Below are positions 9,115 through 21,027 of a stretch of DNA of 64,000 bases, piece by piece. The notes beneath the pieces were generated by a model. The model was not told the DNA's origin. It worked only from the letters and a program-made list of their open reading frames with translations, and searched no databases. The translations under genes and the position numbers were made by a program. Source of the stretch: Streptococcus mitis (GTDB lineage Bacteria > Bacillota > Bacilli > Lactobacillales > Streptococcaceae). The DNA lies in assembly GCF_002860865.1 (NCBI RefSeq), contig NZ_PKIE01000002.1, positions 62,001 to 126,000 of the forward strand, in the 5' to 3' direction. Position 1 is the first letter of the stretch. Every line of letters begins with the position of its first letter.

Positions 9115-11073
9115 TTATTTAACATGATTTTCTGCTTCTTTTTGAGCTTTTTCGATTGCTTTTTTGCTTTCTTGCTCCCATTTAGTCTTAGCTTCTTCAT
9201 ACTGTTTGGTTGTAACAGTATCTTTTTGCAGTTTCATGTACTTGTAGTTATTGCCGTCACCCTTGATACCGACCAGTGAATACCCTCTTGTAAATGGCGT
9301 TACTTTGGTTACAGATGCTGTACCACCACTTGACATGGCTGACATAATCAGAGAATTGTCAATCATCCAAGCCTGTGCTTCAGCATATTTTTCATAGCGT
9401 TTGGCTACATCTTTATTTTCGCTATCTGCATCTTTAAGCATCTTAGTATAGGTATCAAGACCCAAGCTAGCAATCTTAGCTTTATCTTCCTGGGCATCTA
9501 GACCAAATATTTTGAGGTAGAATCCATCCTCTGCATTAAAAGGATTGAGATAGGTTGACGGATCTTGGTAATCACCTACCCAACCATCAAAGTTCAAATC
9601 GTAGTCTCGATCAGCTGGCGTTGGTGCCAAGAAGGCTACGTTATTAAAATCATCTGTTGAAAGTTGTTGAACATCAATAACAATGTTATCAGCACCTAAA
9701 ACTGACTCCAGGGTCTGCTTAACAGAGTTCATACCTGTCACAGCATTTTTACTTGTCTGATCAACTGCCACATCCAAGTGAATAGGGAAAGTCACACCTT
9801 GACTCGCCAATTCTTTTTTAGCTTCTGCAAATTTTGCTTGGGCTTTTTCTTTGTTAAAATAGGCATCCTGAGCATCTGCCAAGTTAATACCTGACCATTC
9901 TGTACCATAGTTAACCAATTTAGAAGCCACTACTTCTCCAAAGGTCTTGTCTCCGACTTGGACAAATGTAGGAGGTACTAGGGTGTTACGAAGAGTCTTG
10001 CTAGCTGCTTCTTCCCCATTAGACTGAGCAGAATAGGCTGTACGGTCCAAGGCAAAGTTCACTGCTTGACGGAAGTTCTTGTTCAAGACAGCTGTCTCAG
10101 TTGACTTCTTCTGCTCATCTGTCGTTTTAGCAGTGTGATTGTAAGCCTTACGATTAACATTGAAATTGAAATACCAAGAAGTCTTGTCCTGCAAACTATA
10201 AACGATATTATCCTTATATTTTTCCTTAGTCTTAGCAAAGTTAGAACTATTTGGATAAACCCCAGCAATTGAGTAGGCTCCACTTTCAAAGTTACGAATG
10301 GTCAATTCTTGGTCTGAGCCATCAAAATAAGCCAATTTTACGTGTTCAATCGATACTTTGTCATGATCATAGTAATGCGGATTTTTCACATACTCGATCG
10401 ATGATTTTGATGTGAAGTCTTTTAACAAATAAGGTCCACTGTAGAGAATGCTATTTGGAGATAGAGTCCCAAAATCTTTCCCTTTTGAATTTAGAAACTC
10501 TTCATTTACTGGGAAAAGAATACTGTTCGTTGTTTTTGAGTTCCAGTACGGTTCTGGGCGTGCCAAAGTATACTCAACAGTCTGGTCGTCGATGGCCTTC
10601 ACTCCAACCTTAGAAAAGTCAGAATCCGCTCCTGTAATATAATCATTCAAGCCCTTGATCGAGTTTTGAATCAAGTCAAGTGCCTGTGATTTATTATCCA
10701 CTGCATACTTGATACCTGTCACAAAATCCTGTGCCTTGACTGGGGCGTACTCTTCACCATCAGCTGTGAACCATTTGGCATCTTTTCTCAATTTGTAGGT
10801 ATAAGTTAGACCGTCGCTTGAAACAGACCAGTCTTCTGCCAAAGATGGAACTAGGTTTCCATGATTGTCATTTTCAAGCAAACCATCAACTAGGTTAGTA
10901 ATAATAGCTGTATTGTCAGCGTAATAATCTAATAAGTAATTAAATGTAGTTGGATTTCCACTAAAGGTTGATGAGTAAGTTTTTGTATCTGAACCTGATT
11001 GACCGCAAGCGGCTAAAAGCAAAGCAGCCGCAAAAGTCAGGCCTGTACTAAGGACACGCTTTTTTGTATTCAT
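9115..11073 (-). CDS. AliA/AliB-type oligopeptide-binding lipoprotein
   Basis: 652 aa substrate-binding protein of the AmiA/AliA/AliB group (SBP_bac_5 family). Signal peptide with lipobox LLLAACGQ, lipidated cysteine near residue 23, and mature sequence starting with the STFSGNPTTFNYLLDYYADN region typical of the group. It delivers peptides to the Ami permease and can act as a peptide sensor. In pneumococcus aliA lies on the far side of the capsule locus. A copy between dexB and wzg resembles the aliB-like ORFs of mitis-group and non-encapsulated strains. Strong RBS AAAGGAG precedes the ATG. Which paralogue it is cannot be settled from the sequence alone. Confidence 0.9.
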   Translation of the reverse strand: MNTKKRVLSTGLTFAAALLLAACGQSGSDTKTYSSTFSGNPTTFNYLLDYYADNTAIITNLVDGLLENDNHGNLVPSLAEDWSVSSDGLTYTYKLRKDAKWFTADGEEYAPVKAQDFVTGIKYAVDNKSQALDLIQNSIKGLNDYITGADSDFSKVGVKAIDDQTVEYTLARPEPYWNSKTTNSILFPVNEEFLNSKGKDFGTLSPNSILYSGPYLLKDFTSKSSIEYVKNPHYYDHDKVSIEHVKLAYFDGSDQELTIRNFESGAYSIAGVYPNSSNFAKTKEKYKDNIVYSLQDKTSWYFNFNVNRKAYNHTAKTTDEQKKSTETAVLNKNFRQAVNFALDRTAYSAQSNGEEAASKTLRNTLVPPTFVQVGDKTFGEVVASKLVNYGTEWSGINLADAQDAYFNKEKAQAKFAEAKKELASQGVTFPIHLDVAVDQTSKNAVTGMNSVKQTLESVLGADNIVIDVQQLSTDDFNNVAFLAPTPADRDYDLNFDGWVGDYQDPSTYLNPFNAEDGFYLKIFGLDAQEDKAKIASLGLDTYTKMLKDADSENKDVAKRYEKYAEAQAWMIDNSLIMSAMSSGGTASVTKVTPFTRGYSLVGIKGDGNNYKYMKLQKDTVTTKQYEEAKTKWEQESKKAIEKAQKEAENHVK

Positions 11074-11185
11074 CTTCTTTTCTCCTTTATGTTAGTTTTT
11101 ATAACATAAGTTTATTTTACCAAAATAGCCAGGATTTGTAAAGTTAATTGAATTTCGAGAATGAAAGTTTATAAATCTTGGTTAT

Positions 11186-11234
11186 AAAAAAACAAAGGAT
11201 TTCTGTCTTTCATACAGTCCTCCCTTGTTTTTAT
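11186..11234 (-). terminator. Terminator of dexB
   Basis: AT-rich hairpin pairing AAAAAACAAAGGA with TCCCTTGTTTTT, about 35 nt beyond the dexB stop on the minus strand, followed by a T-rich tail. Confidence 0.65.
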
Positions 11235-11269
11235 ACGATTTCAATTTTAAATTTTTCTGTAAAAAACAT

Positions 11270-12886
<1,617 letters not shown>

Positions 12887-12911
12887 TCATTATTTTAATA
12901 ATCTACAGTCT

Positions 12912-12949
12912 ATGATAGCGCTTTTCTGAGTTTTGTGCAAGCGTTTGCC
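12912..12949 (-). promoter_or_regulatory. dexB promoter with two cre-like CcpA sites
   Basis: On the minus strand TTGCAC (12940-12935), a 17-nt spacer and TATCAT (12917-12912) form a sigma-A promoter 35 nt before the dexB ATG. The plus-strand sequences TGCAAGCGTTTGCC (12936-12949) and TGATAGCGCTTTTC (12913-12926) are close to the catabolite-responsive-element consensus. They cover the -35 and the -10 respectively, so CcpA binding would block initiation. Confidence 0.65.
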
Positions 12950-13029
12950 TAATCTTTTTACTTCCTTTTTTAACTCCATAGTTTCCTAACTGCCAATTTT
13001 TTATTATAATAGAAGTCAGAGGTAAAAAA

Positions 13030-14514
13030 ATGAAAAAACAAGCTTTTAGTTCTGAACAATATTTGAATCTACAGCGCGACCACATTTTGGAGCGCATTAA
13101 CCAATTTGACGGCAAGCTCTACTTGGAGTTTGGTGGCAAAATGCTAGAAGATTTCCACGCTGCTCGTGTGCTTCCTGGCTATGAGCCTGACAACAAAATC
13201 AAGCTCTTGCAAGAGTTGAAAGAGCAGGTTGAGGTTGTGATTGCCATTAACGCTAGCAACATCGAGCATTCTAAAGCACGTGGTGACTTGGGCATTTCTT
13301 ATGACCAAGAAGTTCTTCGTTTGATTGATAAATTCAATGAATTAGGGATTTTTGTCGGCTCAGTGGTCATTACACAATACGCTGGCCAACCCGCTGCAGA
13401 TGCTTTCCGCAACCAACTTGAGAAAAACGGAATTGATTCCTATCTTCATTATCCAATAAAAGGATATCCGACGGATATGGATCACATCATTTCTCCAGAA
13501 GGCATGGGAAAAAATGACTACATCAAAACCAGTCGCAACCTGATTGTCGTAACCGCTCCTGGACCTGGTTCTGGAAAATTGGCAACCTGTATGTCCAATA
13601 TGTACCACGACCAAATCAATGGTATCAAGTCTGGTTACGCTAAATTTGAAACCTTCCCAGTTTGGAATCTTCCCCTTCATCATCCAGTTAACTTGGCTTA
13701 TGAAGCTGCCACAGCTGACCTTGATGATGTCAACATGATTGATCCCTTCCATCTCCAAACCTATGGAGAAACCACTGTCAACTACAACCGTGATATCGAG
13801 ATTTTCCCAGTGCTCAAGCGCATGTTAGAACGCATTCTAGGTGAATCTCCATACGCTTCACCGACAGATATGGGGGTCAACATGGTTGGTTTCGCTATTA
13901 CAGATGATGAAGCTGCTGTCGAAGCTTCTAAACAAGAAATCATCCGTCGCTACTATCAGACTGTTCTTGATTTCAAAGCCGAAAAAGTTGGCGAAGCTGC
14001 TGTCAAGAAAATTGAGTTGCTTATGAACGACCTAGGTATCACACCTGCAGACCGCAAGGTTGCTGTCGTTGCGCGTCAAAAAGCAGAAGAAACTGGCGGA
14101 CCAGCCCTAGCCCTTGAATTGCCTAGCGGGGAAATTGTCACAGGTAAGAACTCAGAACTCTTTGGCCCTACAGCAGCTGCTCTTATCAACGCTATCAAGA
14201 AATCAGCTGATATTGCTAAAGAAGTGAAACTAATCGAACCTGAAGTTGTTAAGCCAATCCAAGGTCTTAAAATCGATCATCTCGGTAGCCGCAATCCACG
14301 CCTTCATTCAAATGAAATCCTGATTGCACTTGCTATCACAGCTACGGAAAACCCTGATGCTGCTCGTGCTATGGAAGAACTTGGCAACCTCAAAGGAAGC
14401 GAAGCCCACTCAACCATCATCTTGACCGATGAAGACAAGAATGTCCTTCGCAAATTGGGTATCAATGTAACCTTTGACCCATACTACCAATACGACCGCT
14501 TGTATCGTAAATAA
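13030..14514 (+). CDS. DUF1846 family protein
   Basis: 494 aa, full length for the DUF1846 family, a conserved cytoplasmic protein of unknown function in streptococci and clostridia. The pneumococcal homologue lies between dexB and luxS, as here. Distinctive segments are [22 protein letters not shown] (nucleotide-loop-like, ~residues 173-194) and the C-terminal [23 protein letters not shown] at about 13004 and RBS GAGGT precede the ATG. Structures exist for the family but no established reaction is known to me. Confidence 0.88.
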   Translation: MKKQAFSSEQYLNLQRDHILERINQFDGKLYLEFGGKMLEDFHAARVLPGYEPDNKIKLLQELKEQVEVVIAINASNIEHSKARGDLGISYDQEVLRLIDKFNELGIFVGSVVITQYAGQPAADAFRNQLEKNGIDSYLHYPIKGYPTDMDHIISPEGMGKNDYIKTSRNLIVVTAPGPGSGKLATCMSNMYHDQINGIKSGYAKFETFPVWNLPLHHPVNLAYEAATADLDDVNMIDPFHLQTYGETTVNYNRDIEIFPVLKRMLERILGESPYASPTDMGVNMVGFAITDDEAAVEASKQEIIRRYYQTVLDFKAEKVGEAAVKKIELLMNDLGITPADRKVAVVARQKAEETGGPALALELPSGEIVTGKNSELFGPTAAALINAIKKSADIAKEVKLIEPEVVKPIQGLKIDHLGSRNPRLHSNEILIALAITATENPDAARAMEELGNLKGSEAHSTIILTDEDKNVLRKLGINVTFDPYYQYDRLYRK

Positions 14515-14521
14515 AGATTTC

Positions 14522-14548
14522 AACCTCTCCACTCTCGGAGAGGTTTTC
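14522..14548 (+). terminator. Terminator of the DUF1846 gene
   Basis: Perfect stem AACCTCTCC / GGAGAGGTT with a 6-nt loop, followed by TTTCTCTCT, 8 nt after the stop codon. Confidence 0.85.
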
Positions 14549-14608
14549 TCTCTGTCTCAGGAGCAACCTTTATGATATAATGAAAGAAGAAAACTGAAAG
14601 GATTTACC

Positions 14609-15091
14609 ATGTCAAAAGAAGTTATTGTCGAAAGTTTTGAACTTGACCACACCATTGTTAAAGCACCCTATGTTCGCTTGATTGGGGAAGAAACAGGGCC
14701 AAAGGGAGATGTCATCTCCAATTATGACATTCGTTTAGTGCAACCCAATGAAGACTCTATCCCTACTGCTGGCCTTCACACTATCGAGCACCTCTTGGCA
14801 AAACTCATTCGTACCCGAATTGACGGCATGATTGACTGTTCACCATTTGGTTGCCGTACAGGCTTCCATATGATTATGTGGGGGCGCCACACCAGTGCTG
14901 AAATCGCGGCTGTTATCAAGGATTCGCTCAAGGAAATCGCTGAAACTACTACTTGGGAAGACGTCCCTGGAACAACCATCGAATCTTGCGGAAACTACAA
15001 GGATCACAGCCTCTTCTCTGCTAAAGAATGGGCAAAACTCATCCTAGAACAAGGGATTTCAGATGATGCCTTTGAGCGTCATGTAATTTAA
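14609..15091 (+). CDS. luxS: S-ribosylhomocysteine lyase (AI-2 synthase)
   Basis: 160 aa LuxS. It cleaves S-ribosylhomocysteine to homocysteine and DPD, the precursor of autoinducer-2, in the activated methyl cycle. The metal-binding HTIEHLLAK motif (HxxEH, residues ~54-58), the catalytic region [12 protein letters not shown] with the conserved Cys, and the third metal ligand in [13 protein letters not shown] are present. It is monocistronic, with TATAAT near 14575, RBS GAAAGGA and a hairpin terminator after the stop. Confidence 0.97.
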   Translation: MSKEVIVESFELDHTIVKAPYVRLIGEETGPKGDVISNYDIRLVQPNEDSIPTAGLHTIEHLLAKLIRTRIDGMIDCSPFGCRTGFHMIMWGRHTSAEIAAVIKDSLKEIAETTTWEDVPGTTIESCGNYKDHSLFSAKEWAKLILEQGISDDAFERHVI

Positions 15092-15094
15092 ACA

Positions 15095-15133
15095 AAAAAG
15101 GAACCAGTTTTTCAGCTGGCTCCTTCTTTTTTA
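15095..15133. terminator. Bidirectional terminator between luxS and clpL
   Basis: A hairpin pairing AAGGAACCAG with CTGGCTCCTT has an A-run before it and a T-run after it. It can therefore terminate luxS on the plus strand and clpL on the minus strand, the two convergent genes. Confidence 0.85.
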
Positions 15134-15149
15134 TGCTCAAAATTCTGTC

Positions 15150-17252
15150 TTAGGCTTTTTCACGAATGACCAAAACACCATCTTCCATGTCAGCTTCTAG
15201 GTGTTTAGCATCAAGGTTATCCAAGTGGAAGTCTGTGACTTTGTCACGAATTTGTTGTTCAACCACACGACGGAGTGGACGAACACCCATGACTTCATCG
15301 TAGCCTTCCTCAGTCATGTATTCTTTAGCAGCTTCGCTCACTGCCAAGTCAATGTCTTTCTTAGAAAGCGTCTTGTTAACTTCAACCAACATAAGGTCTA
15401 CAATCTTAGAAAGATCTTCTTTGCTCAAGTGTGAGAATTCGATGACAGCATTGAAACGGTTAAGGAATTCTGGACGGAAGTAAGGTTTCAAACGATCCAT
15501 CAATTCTGGTTTATCAGCATCTTCTGTCAAGTTAGCTTCGTAACCAAAGCCTGCGTTTGAAGTTGCGATAATCACCGTATTCTTGAAGTTGACAGTGTTA
15601 CCTTGACCATCTGTCAAACGACCATCATCCAAAACTTGAAGGAGAAGGGTGATGACTTGAGGGTCAGCCTTTTCAATTTCGTCGAGAAGGACGATTGAGT
15701 ATGGATTGCGACGGACGCGTTCTGTCAAGGTATTGTTGTTGTCATCGTAACCAACATAACCTGCAGTTGTACCAATCAATTTAGATACGGCTGTGCGGTC
15801 GCTGTATTCTGACATGTCCAAACGGATGATAGCATCTTTCGTTCCGAACATATCTAGAGCCAATTGTTTAGCCAACTCAGTCTTACCAACACCAGTAGGA
15901 CCTACAAAGAGGAAGCTACCGATTGGACGGTTACCTTCATCAAAACCAGCACGGTTACGACGGATAGCTTTTGCTACTGCTTCAACGGCCTTATCTTGAC
16001 CAATAACTTTCGTCTGCAAACGATGACCCATATCTTTCAAACGTTCGATGTCCGTAGCCCCCATTTGAGATACTGGAATACCGGTCATTCGTTCTACAGA
16101 TTCAGCCACATCGTTGACACTTGCAGTCACTTTCATATCTTCTGTATGGTTTTCGATTTTCTTTTCCAATTCTGCAATGCGTGTTTTATAGTTTAGAGCT
16201 GCTTCAAAATCTTCTGCCTCAACTGCTTTTTCTTGCTTGTCTTTTTCTGCCTCAATTTCACGTTCAACAGCATGAACATCTGTTACTGGATGCTGAGCCG
16301 CCAAGTGAGCTGCCGTTACATCTACAAGGTCGATAGCCTTATCTGGCAAGCTACGTTGAGGAATATACTGAACAGAATAATCCACCGCTGCTTTCAAAAC
16401 TTCGTCTGGCAAGATGACATTGTGGTGTTGTTGATAGAGGTCACGAATTCCTTGAAGGATTTTATATGTATCCTCTGCTGAAGGAGCATTGACCTTGACT
16501 TCGTTGAAACGACGAGCAAGGGCTGCATTTTTCAAGATAGTATTACGGTATTCATCTTGAGTAGTTGCGCCAATCACTGTCAATTCTCCACGTGAAAGAG
16601 CTGGTTTCAAGATATCAGCAAGACCTTTAGACCCTTGACCATCACCTGTGCTACCAGCACCAAGAATTTGGTGAATTTCATCAAAGAAGAGGATAATATT
16701 CCCTGCTTCTTTCACTTCATTGACTAAGTTTTGAACGTTTTCTTCAAAGCTACCACGGTATTGGGTCCCAGCCTCAAGGCCTGAGATATCAATGGAAATA
16801 ATTTCCTTATTCTTAATAGCAGCTGGAACATCACCATTCACAATGGCTTGTGCTAGACCTTCGACAACTGCTGTCTTACCAACACCTGCGTCTCCGACTA
16901 AAACAGGATTGTTCTTGGTACGGCGTGAAAGAATTTCAGATGCTTCTTGAATTTCCTTGTTTCGTCCGATAACAGGATCCAGCTTGCCCTCACGCGCTTC
17001 TGCTGTCAAGTTACGACCTAGTTTAGCAAGGACACCATCTTGTTTCATACCTTTACCTTGAACGTACTGAGCTTGTTCACTTCCTTCGCTTGGAAGTTGA
17101 CCAGTTTGACGGTAAATAGCGAATTCTTCAGGCGTTACTTCACGGCCGTTAATCAAGTAACGACGGTTTTCTGAACTATATCCACGCATACCACCCATCA
17201 ATTGGTTAAATAAATCATCCATGTTGTTAAAGTTATTAAAGTTGTTATTCAT
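15150..17252 (-). CDS. clpL: HSP100/Clp ATPase ClpL
   Basis: 700 aa AAA+ disaggregase of the ClpL class. It has a short Asn-rich N-terminus ([10 protein letters not shown]), then AAA domain 1 (Walker A GDAGVGKT; Walker [10 protein letters not shown]), a coiled-coil/UVR-like middle region (~residues 325-375) and AAA domain 2 ([19 protein letters not shown]). ClpL refolds aggregated proteins, often without ClpP, and in pneumococcus supports heat and penicillin tolerance. The IGF/L tripeptide loop for ClpP docking is not evident. Expression is probably CtsR-controlled from two tandem promoters in the long leader upstream. Confidence 0.95.
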   Translation of the reverse strand: MNNNFNNFNNMDDLFNQLMGGMRGYSSENRRYLINGREVTPEEFAIYRQTGQLPSEGSEQAQYVQGKGMKQDGVLAKLGRNLTAEAREGKLDPVIGRNKEIQEASEILSRRTKNNPVLVGDAGVGKTAVVEGLAQAIVNGDVPAAIKNKEIISIDISGLEAGTQYRGSFEENVQNLVNEVKEAGNIILFFDEIHQILGAGSTGDGQGSKGLADILKPALSRGELTVIGATTQDEYRNTILKNAALARRFNEVKVNAPSAEDTYKILQGIRDLYQQHHNVILPDEVLKAAVDYSVQYIPQRSLPDKAIDLVDVTAAHLAAQHPVTDVHAVEREIEAEKDKQEKAVEAEDFEAALNYKTRIAELEKKIENHTEDMKVTASVNDVAESVERMTGIPVSQMGATDIERLKDMGHRLQTKVIGQDKAVEAVAKAIRRNRAGFDEGNRPIGSFLFVGPTGVGKTELAKQLALDMFGTKDAIIRLDMSEYSDRTAVSKLIGTTAGYVGYDDNNNTLTERVRRNPYSIVLLDEIEKADPQVITLLLQVLDDGRLTDGQGNTVNFKNTVIIATSNAGFGYEANLTEDADKPELMDRLKPYFRPEFLNRFNAVIEFSHLSKEDLSKIVDLMLVEVNKTLSKKDIDLAVSEAAKEYMTEEGYDEVMGVRPLRRVVEQQIRDKVTDFHLDNLDAKHLEADMEDGVLVIREKA

Positions 17253-17293
17253 ATTCTTTACCTCTTTTTGTTTACTTAGTTATGATTACTGAT

Positions 17294-17310
17294 ATTGACT
17301 ATCTTTGACC
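17294..17310 (-). promoter_or_regulatory. Leader-internal CtsR-like site upstream of clpL
   Basis: On the minus strand GGTCAAA-GAT-AGTCAAT matches the CtsR heptad direct repeat with a 3-nt spacer. It lies inside the transcribed leader, about 40 nt before the clpL ATG, so it could act as a roadblock rather than at initiation. Confidence 0.5.
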
Positions 17311-17333
17311 TTTGTTTTAAAAATTTAGACTAG

Positions 17334-17423
17334 CTAAATCGCTACTCTACGTACTATTTCTGGTTTTTCTTTTTCAAGCAGGAGTAGACTATCTTTACTT
17401 CTGAAGATTTCTAGATTAAACAT
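17334..17423 (-). CDS. Possible 29-residue leader peptide upstream of clpL
   Basis: Short ORF in the clpL leader: ATG at 17423 with a strong Shine-Dalgarno GAGGTGGGG 5-6 nt upstream, encoding 29 residues rich in Leu, Lys, Glu and Arg (starts MFNLEIFRSK, ends VRRVAI) and stopping at 17334. It lies between the heat-shock promoter and clpL, 81 nt before the clpL ATG. No homologue is known to me. The SD quality is the only evidence that it is translated. Confidence 0.35.
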   Translation of the reverse strand: MFNLEIFRSKDSLLLLEKEKPEIVRRVAI

Positions 17424-17453
17424 AGACCCCACCTCTTTCTTTTTTACTTTAAA

Positions 17454-17552
17454 TAAGTGTTCTAGTAAGGCTTTCATTTACCTTACGTTCATAATATACC
17501 ACATTAGTCAAAAAAGGTCAAGAGTTTTGACTTTGATTGACCAATGTTTTTT
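17454..17552 (-). promoter_or_regulatory. clpL heat-shock promoter, proximal copy (P1) with two CtsR operators
   Basis: On the minus strand TTGACC (17521-17516), a 17-nt spacer and TATATT (17498-17493). Two CtsR heptad repeats cover the -35 and upstream region: AGTCAAAAAAGGTCAAG (17506-17522, plus strand) and GGTCAAT-CAA-AGTCAAA (17542-17526, minus strand). This ~99-bp block is repeated almost unchanged 199 bp further upstream. Confidence 0.8.
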
Positions 17553-17654
17553 ATACTCTTCGAAAATCTCTTCAAACCACGTCAGTTCTATCTGTAACCT
17601 CAAAACAGTGTTTTGAGCACTTCCTAGTTTGCTCGTTGATTTTCATTGAGTATA
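17552..17654 (+). repeat. Short BOX element between the two clpL promoter copies
   Basis: Starts TATACTCTTCGAAAATCTCT and ends TTGATTTTCATTGAGTATA, with the central CCTCAAAACAGTGTTTTGAG inverted repeat. At ~103 bp it is an abbreviated BOX whose boxA has lost its inner part. It sits exactly between the duplicated promoter blocks. Confidence 0.85.
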
Positions 17655-17752
17655 AGCGTTCTAGTAAGGCTTTCATTTACCTTACGTTCATAATATACTA
17701 CATTAGTCAGAAAAGGTCAAGAAATTTGACTTTGATTGACCAATATTTTTTA
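17653..17752 (-). promoter_or_regulatory. clpL heat-shock promoter, distal copy (P2) with two CtsR operators
   Basis: Near-identical second copy of the proximal promoter block. TTGACC (17720-17715), 17-nt spacer, TATATT (17697-17692), with CtsR-type heptads at 17705-17721 and 17725-17741. One heptad has a single change (AGTCAGA for AGTCAAA). Both promoters point into clpL. The copy abuts the mraY terminator. Confidence 0.75.
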
Positions 17753-17763
17753 AAAAGCAAAAA

Positions 17764-17783
17764 CACCCTGAAACGTCAGGGTG
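17764..17783 (-). terminator. Terminator after mraY
   Basis: Stem CACCCTG / CAGGGTG only a few nt beyond the mraY stop, followed on the minus strand by TTTTTGCTTTTT. It ends the rsmH-ftsL-pbp2x-mraY operon. Confidence 0.85.
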
Positions 17784-17789
17784 CCATTC

Positions 17790-18770
17790 TTACATCAAAT
17801 ATAAAATTGCTAGGGTCAGGAGACTTGCTAGAAGCCCCACTCCCCAAAAGAAGAAGTCAACCTTCCACTCGCTCCAAGGATTTCCTTTACCAGAAAATCC
17901 TCCAAGTTCAAAATGGTGATGCACAGGCGTCATACGGAAAATACGTTTGCCACCTGTCAGTTTGAAATAACTTACTTGCATCATAACCGAAGTTGTTTCA
18001 AAAACATAAACAATTCCGATAATCAAGAGAGTCCATTCTTGGTGGAGAGCCATTGAGATAGCTGCAAGCATTCCACCAAGTGCTAAACTTCCTACATCAC
18101 CCATAAAGACCTTAGCAGGCTTATGGTTAAAGACAAAGAAACCGAGCAAGCCACCAATCATGGCTAGAATCACTAGAAGGATATCCATCTGACCTTGCAC
18201 ATAGGCAATAACTCCATAGGCAGACAAACTAATCACAACGGAAATACTAGCTAAACCGTCAATACCGTCTGTCAAGTTGACTGCGTTTGAAAAACCGACT
18301 AGCCAGAAAAGAGCGAAGACAATATAGAAAATCCCTAGATGCACTTGGTAACCAAAGACAGAAAGCATATCTCCACCGCGCTCATAGAAAAGGTAGAAAA
18401 CGACCCCACCTAGAAGCTGAAGAGCCAATTTTTGCTTGGGATTTAGCCCCTCATTGATTTTACGGAAGACCTTGAGAAAGTCATCTAAAAATCCGACAAG
18501 TCCATAAAGGACCAAGATGAATAAAATCATTCCTACATTATTGCTGAATTGGCTACTAAATAGGGCAAAAAAGAAGGCAACCAAAACAGAAGCAATTAAG
18601 AAAACCAAGCCTCCCATTGTAGGAGTCCCAGCTTTTGCCTGATGCTGTTTGACATCCTCATGCATCTGCTGGCCTGTAATTTGCGCCTTTCTATAAAATT
18701 GGATAAAGGCTGGAATTCCTACCAAAGTTAGTAAAAATGTCACAATTCCAGCACTGATGGAAATAAACAT
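17790..18770 (-). CDS. mraY: Phospho-N-acetylmuramoyl-pentapeptide transferase
   Basis: 326 aa polytopic membrane enzyme (about ten TM helices) that moves phospho-MurNAc-pentapeptide from UDP to undecaprenyl phosphate, giving lipid I. Conserved segments: [11 protein letters not shown] near the N-terminus, [35 protein letters not shown] (the Asp/Asn motif) and the HHHFEL motif near residue 290 ([12 protein letters not shown]). It starts one base after the pbp2x stop. Full length. Confidence 0.97.
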   Translation of the reverse strand: MFISISAGIVTFLLTLVGIPAFIQFYRKAQITGQQMHEDVKQHQAKAGTPTMGGLVFLIASVLVAFFFALFSSQFSNNVGMILFILVLYGLVGFLDDFLKVFRKINEGLNPKQKLALQLLGGVVFYLFYERGGDMLSVFGYQVHLGIFYIVFALFWLVGFSNAVNLTDGIDGLASISVVISLSAYGVIAYVQGQMDILLVILAMIGGLLGFFVFNHKPAKVFMGDVGSLALGGMLAAISMALHQEWTLLIIGIVYVFETTSVMMQVSYFKLTGGKRIFRMTPVHHHFELGGFSGKGNPWSEWKVDFFFWGVGLLASLLTLAILYLM

Positions 18771-18771
18771 A

Positions 18772-21024
18772 TTAGTCTCCTAAAGTTAATGTAATTTTTT
18801 TAATGTCCTTGATAGCTGTATTAGCACGAACATCTTGCTTCTGCACAGTAGAGCCCGAACCTTCAAATACAAGTTCTATATTTAACCACTTAGAAAAAGC
18901 TTCTGCGGTTGCTTTTGTCCAACCATACATATCTGGAACTTCCTCTGCTTTATCAGATAAGAGGAGAACTTGCTGGTTAGGTGCAAGATCTGTTCCTTCT
19001 TCTACAGATGATTCTTTAATCTTTGTTCCTGTTCCTACAACTATTGGTTGCACAATATTTCGACGTAAGGCTTCCGCCAAATCACCAGGTGAAATATCCT
19101 TGATGCTAGGCATTGCATACGAAGATTCTGTCGTCACTTGATCTAAATTCTTAGCTGGAGATTGAAGGTTCAGAGATTCTTTCATCGCTGAAGCCCGCTC
19201 CAATATTGGATTGGAAAACTCTCCCAACTGGGCAGCTGAATAATGCTCAGGCTGTTGAACCGTTACATACAAGATAAAATCAGGATTTTCAGCAGGATTC
19301 ATAGTCACAACTGAGAAAATATAATTGGTAGAACCAACCAAGTATCCTCCATTTTTCTCATCAGCGATTTGAGCCGTACCGGATTTAACTGCTACATTTT
19401 GTCCAGGAACTGTTATAATTGGCTTTCCTGTGTAGTGATTATACATAGTTCCATATAGAGGGTCCGTCCCAACTAATATCATGTTAGTACGAGTCAAGCT
19501 TGCTGCATCTTCAGATACAGGTTTTCCTACAATCTCTTTTTGAGACTTTCGTACAGACTGATTGTTAGTATCATAAATAGCACTTATAAATTTTGGCTCC
19601 AACATAACCCCATCGTTGGCAATGGCTGTAAAAGCACGTAGCATCTGGGTCTGCGTTACAGAAATCCCCTGACCAAATGCACTCATGGCAATATCGACAA
19701 TATTATCTGCAGGCAATTGACCTGAATACTCATCAGTCAGACCAAAACGCGTCGGCACCCCAAACTTAAAGCGATTGAGATAATCCAACCAAGTAGCATC
19801 TCCCATTTTTTGTTCAAGTAGACTCATTCCAACATTACTGGAGTGAGCGAAACCTTGTAAGAAAGTCATCATCCCACCAGTAGTCAAACCATCATTAACA
19901 TCCCAATCTCGAATCGTCGCATCCGCTATTTTTAATTCACTGCTATTGAAAACTTCTCCTCCTGGGAAAGTGTTATTATCAATAGCAGCAGCGAGCGTCA
20001 TAACCTTCATGGTTGACCCCGGCTCATAGTTACTTTGATAGAGGATATCACGCCAAACAAAGTCCTTAGTCAGCCCTTCCTTAGTATCAGCATCGAAGGT
20101 TGGTCTCTGCGTCGTTGCAAGAATTTCCCCTGTTTTAGCACTGACCAAGGTTGCTGTCATATACTTGCCTTTTACTTTCTCTTGAAAGGCATTCATCTGT
20201 GTTTCCATGAAAGATTGGAGCGGGCTAGACAATGTTGTATAAACATCCTTGCCATCTACTGTTTGTTGGGAAACTTGTTCTGTTCCGGGGACAATATTAC
20301 CCAGACGATCTTTTTCATAGGTAATAATACCGTCTTTCCCTGCAAGAATACTGTTCAAGGAACTCTCCATCCCAGAAGTTCCCAGCAAACTCTTGCTTCC
20401 ATCTTCATTTTCATGGAGTTGAGCTAAACCAATAAAACTAGAAGCGAATTGTCCATTTGGATAGCTTCTATTAGGGCTAGTTGTGAAGTCAATTCCTTCC
20501 ACACTAGCGTCTTTTAGATCCTTTTTAATAGCCATCATATTGGCATAGGTAATCCCATTTCCCTTTGCACCAAAAGAAACTTGAGTCAGATTCGGTTGAG
20601 ACAATTGTTCTTTAACATAAGACTCGTCCATATCCAAATACTTATGGAAGACCTCTGCTACCTTATTAAACTGGGCATCTTCTACATAAAGAATTTTACC
20701 CGTTGCTGATTTGTATTTTTTATCAATAACAGCATAGACATTATAGGAGGTTGCGTCCTCAGCAATCGGGACTCCATTTCGATCATAAATAGTCCCACGT
20801 TTGGCAGGGACTGTACGAGTTATTTGGTGAACTTTCTTAGCCTCTTTTACTAGATCTGTTCCAAATTTACTACCACTTCCGATAATAACAGCAAAATTGA
20901 CCAAAAAGACAGCGAAAAGTACGACAGCTAACAAGCTGATGTACTTCCCCACTATTTTACGGTTTTCTGCTGGAGATTTACGGTTTCTAATCGCAAATCG
21001 GGTTATTCTTTTTGTCCACTTCAT
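18772..21024 (-). CDS. pbp2x: Penicillin-binding protein 2X (division transpeptidase)
   Basis: 750 aa, equal to pneumococcal PBP2X. N-terminal TM helix (~29-50), dimerisation domain, transpeptidase domain and two C-terminal PASTA domains. Active-site motifs: S337-TMK, S395-S-N and K547-SGT. It is the FtsW-partnered septal transpeptidase and main beta-lactam target. Against the susceptible R6 sequence as I remember it, the protein has Gly384, Leu389 and Val546, residues reported in resistant mosaic alleles. Thr338, Met339, Ile371, Met400, Thr550 and Asn605 look wild type. Confidence 0.96.
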   Translation of the reverse strand: MKWTKRITRFAIRNRKSPAENRKIVGKYISLLAVVLFAVFLVNFAVIIGSGSKFGTDLVKEAKKVHQITRTVPAKRGTIYDRNGVPIAEDATSYNVYAVIDKKYKSATGKILYVEDAQFNKVAEVFHKYLDMDESYVKEQLSQPNLTQVSFGAKGNGITYANMMAIKKDLKDASVEGIDFTTSPNRSYPNGQFASSFIGLAQLHENEDGSKSLLGTSGMESSLNSILAGKDGIITYEKDRLGNIVPGTEQVSQQTVDGKDVYTTLSSPLQSFMETQMNAFQEKVKGKYMTATLVSAKTGEILATTQRPTFDADTKEGLTKDFVWRDILYQSNYEPGSTMKVMTLAAAIDNNTFPGGEVFNSSELKIADATIRDWDVNDGLTTGGMMTFLQGFAHSSNVGMSLLEQKMGDATWLDYLNRFKFGVPTRFGLTDEYSGQLPADNIVDIAMSAFGQGISVTQTQMLRAFTAIANDGVMLEPKFISAIYDTNNQSVRKSQKEIVGKPVSEDAASLTRTNMILVGTDPLYGTMYNHYTGKPIITVPGQNVAVKSGTAQIADEKNGGYLVGSTNYIFSVVTMNPAENPDFILYVTVQQPEHYSAAQLGEFSNPILERASAMKESLNLQSPAKNLDQVTTESSYAMPSIKDISPGDLAEALRRNIVQPIVVGTGTKIKESSVEEGTDLAPNQQVLLLSDKAEEVPDMYGWTKATAEAFSKWLNIELVFEGSGSTVQKQDVRANTAIKDIKKITLTLGD

Positions 21025-21027
21025 ATC

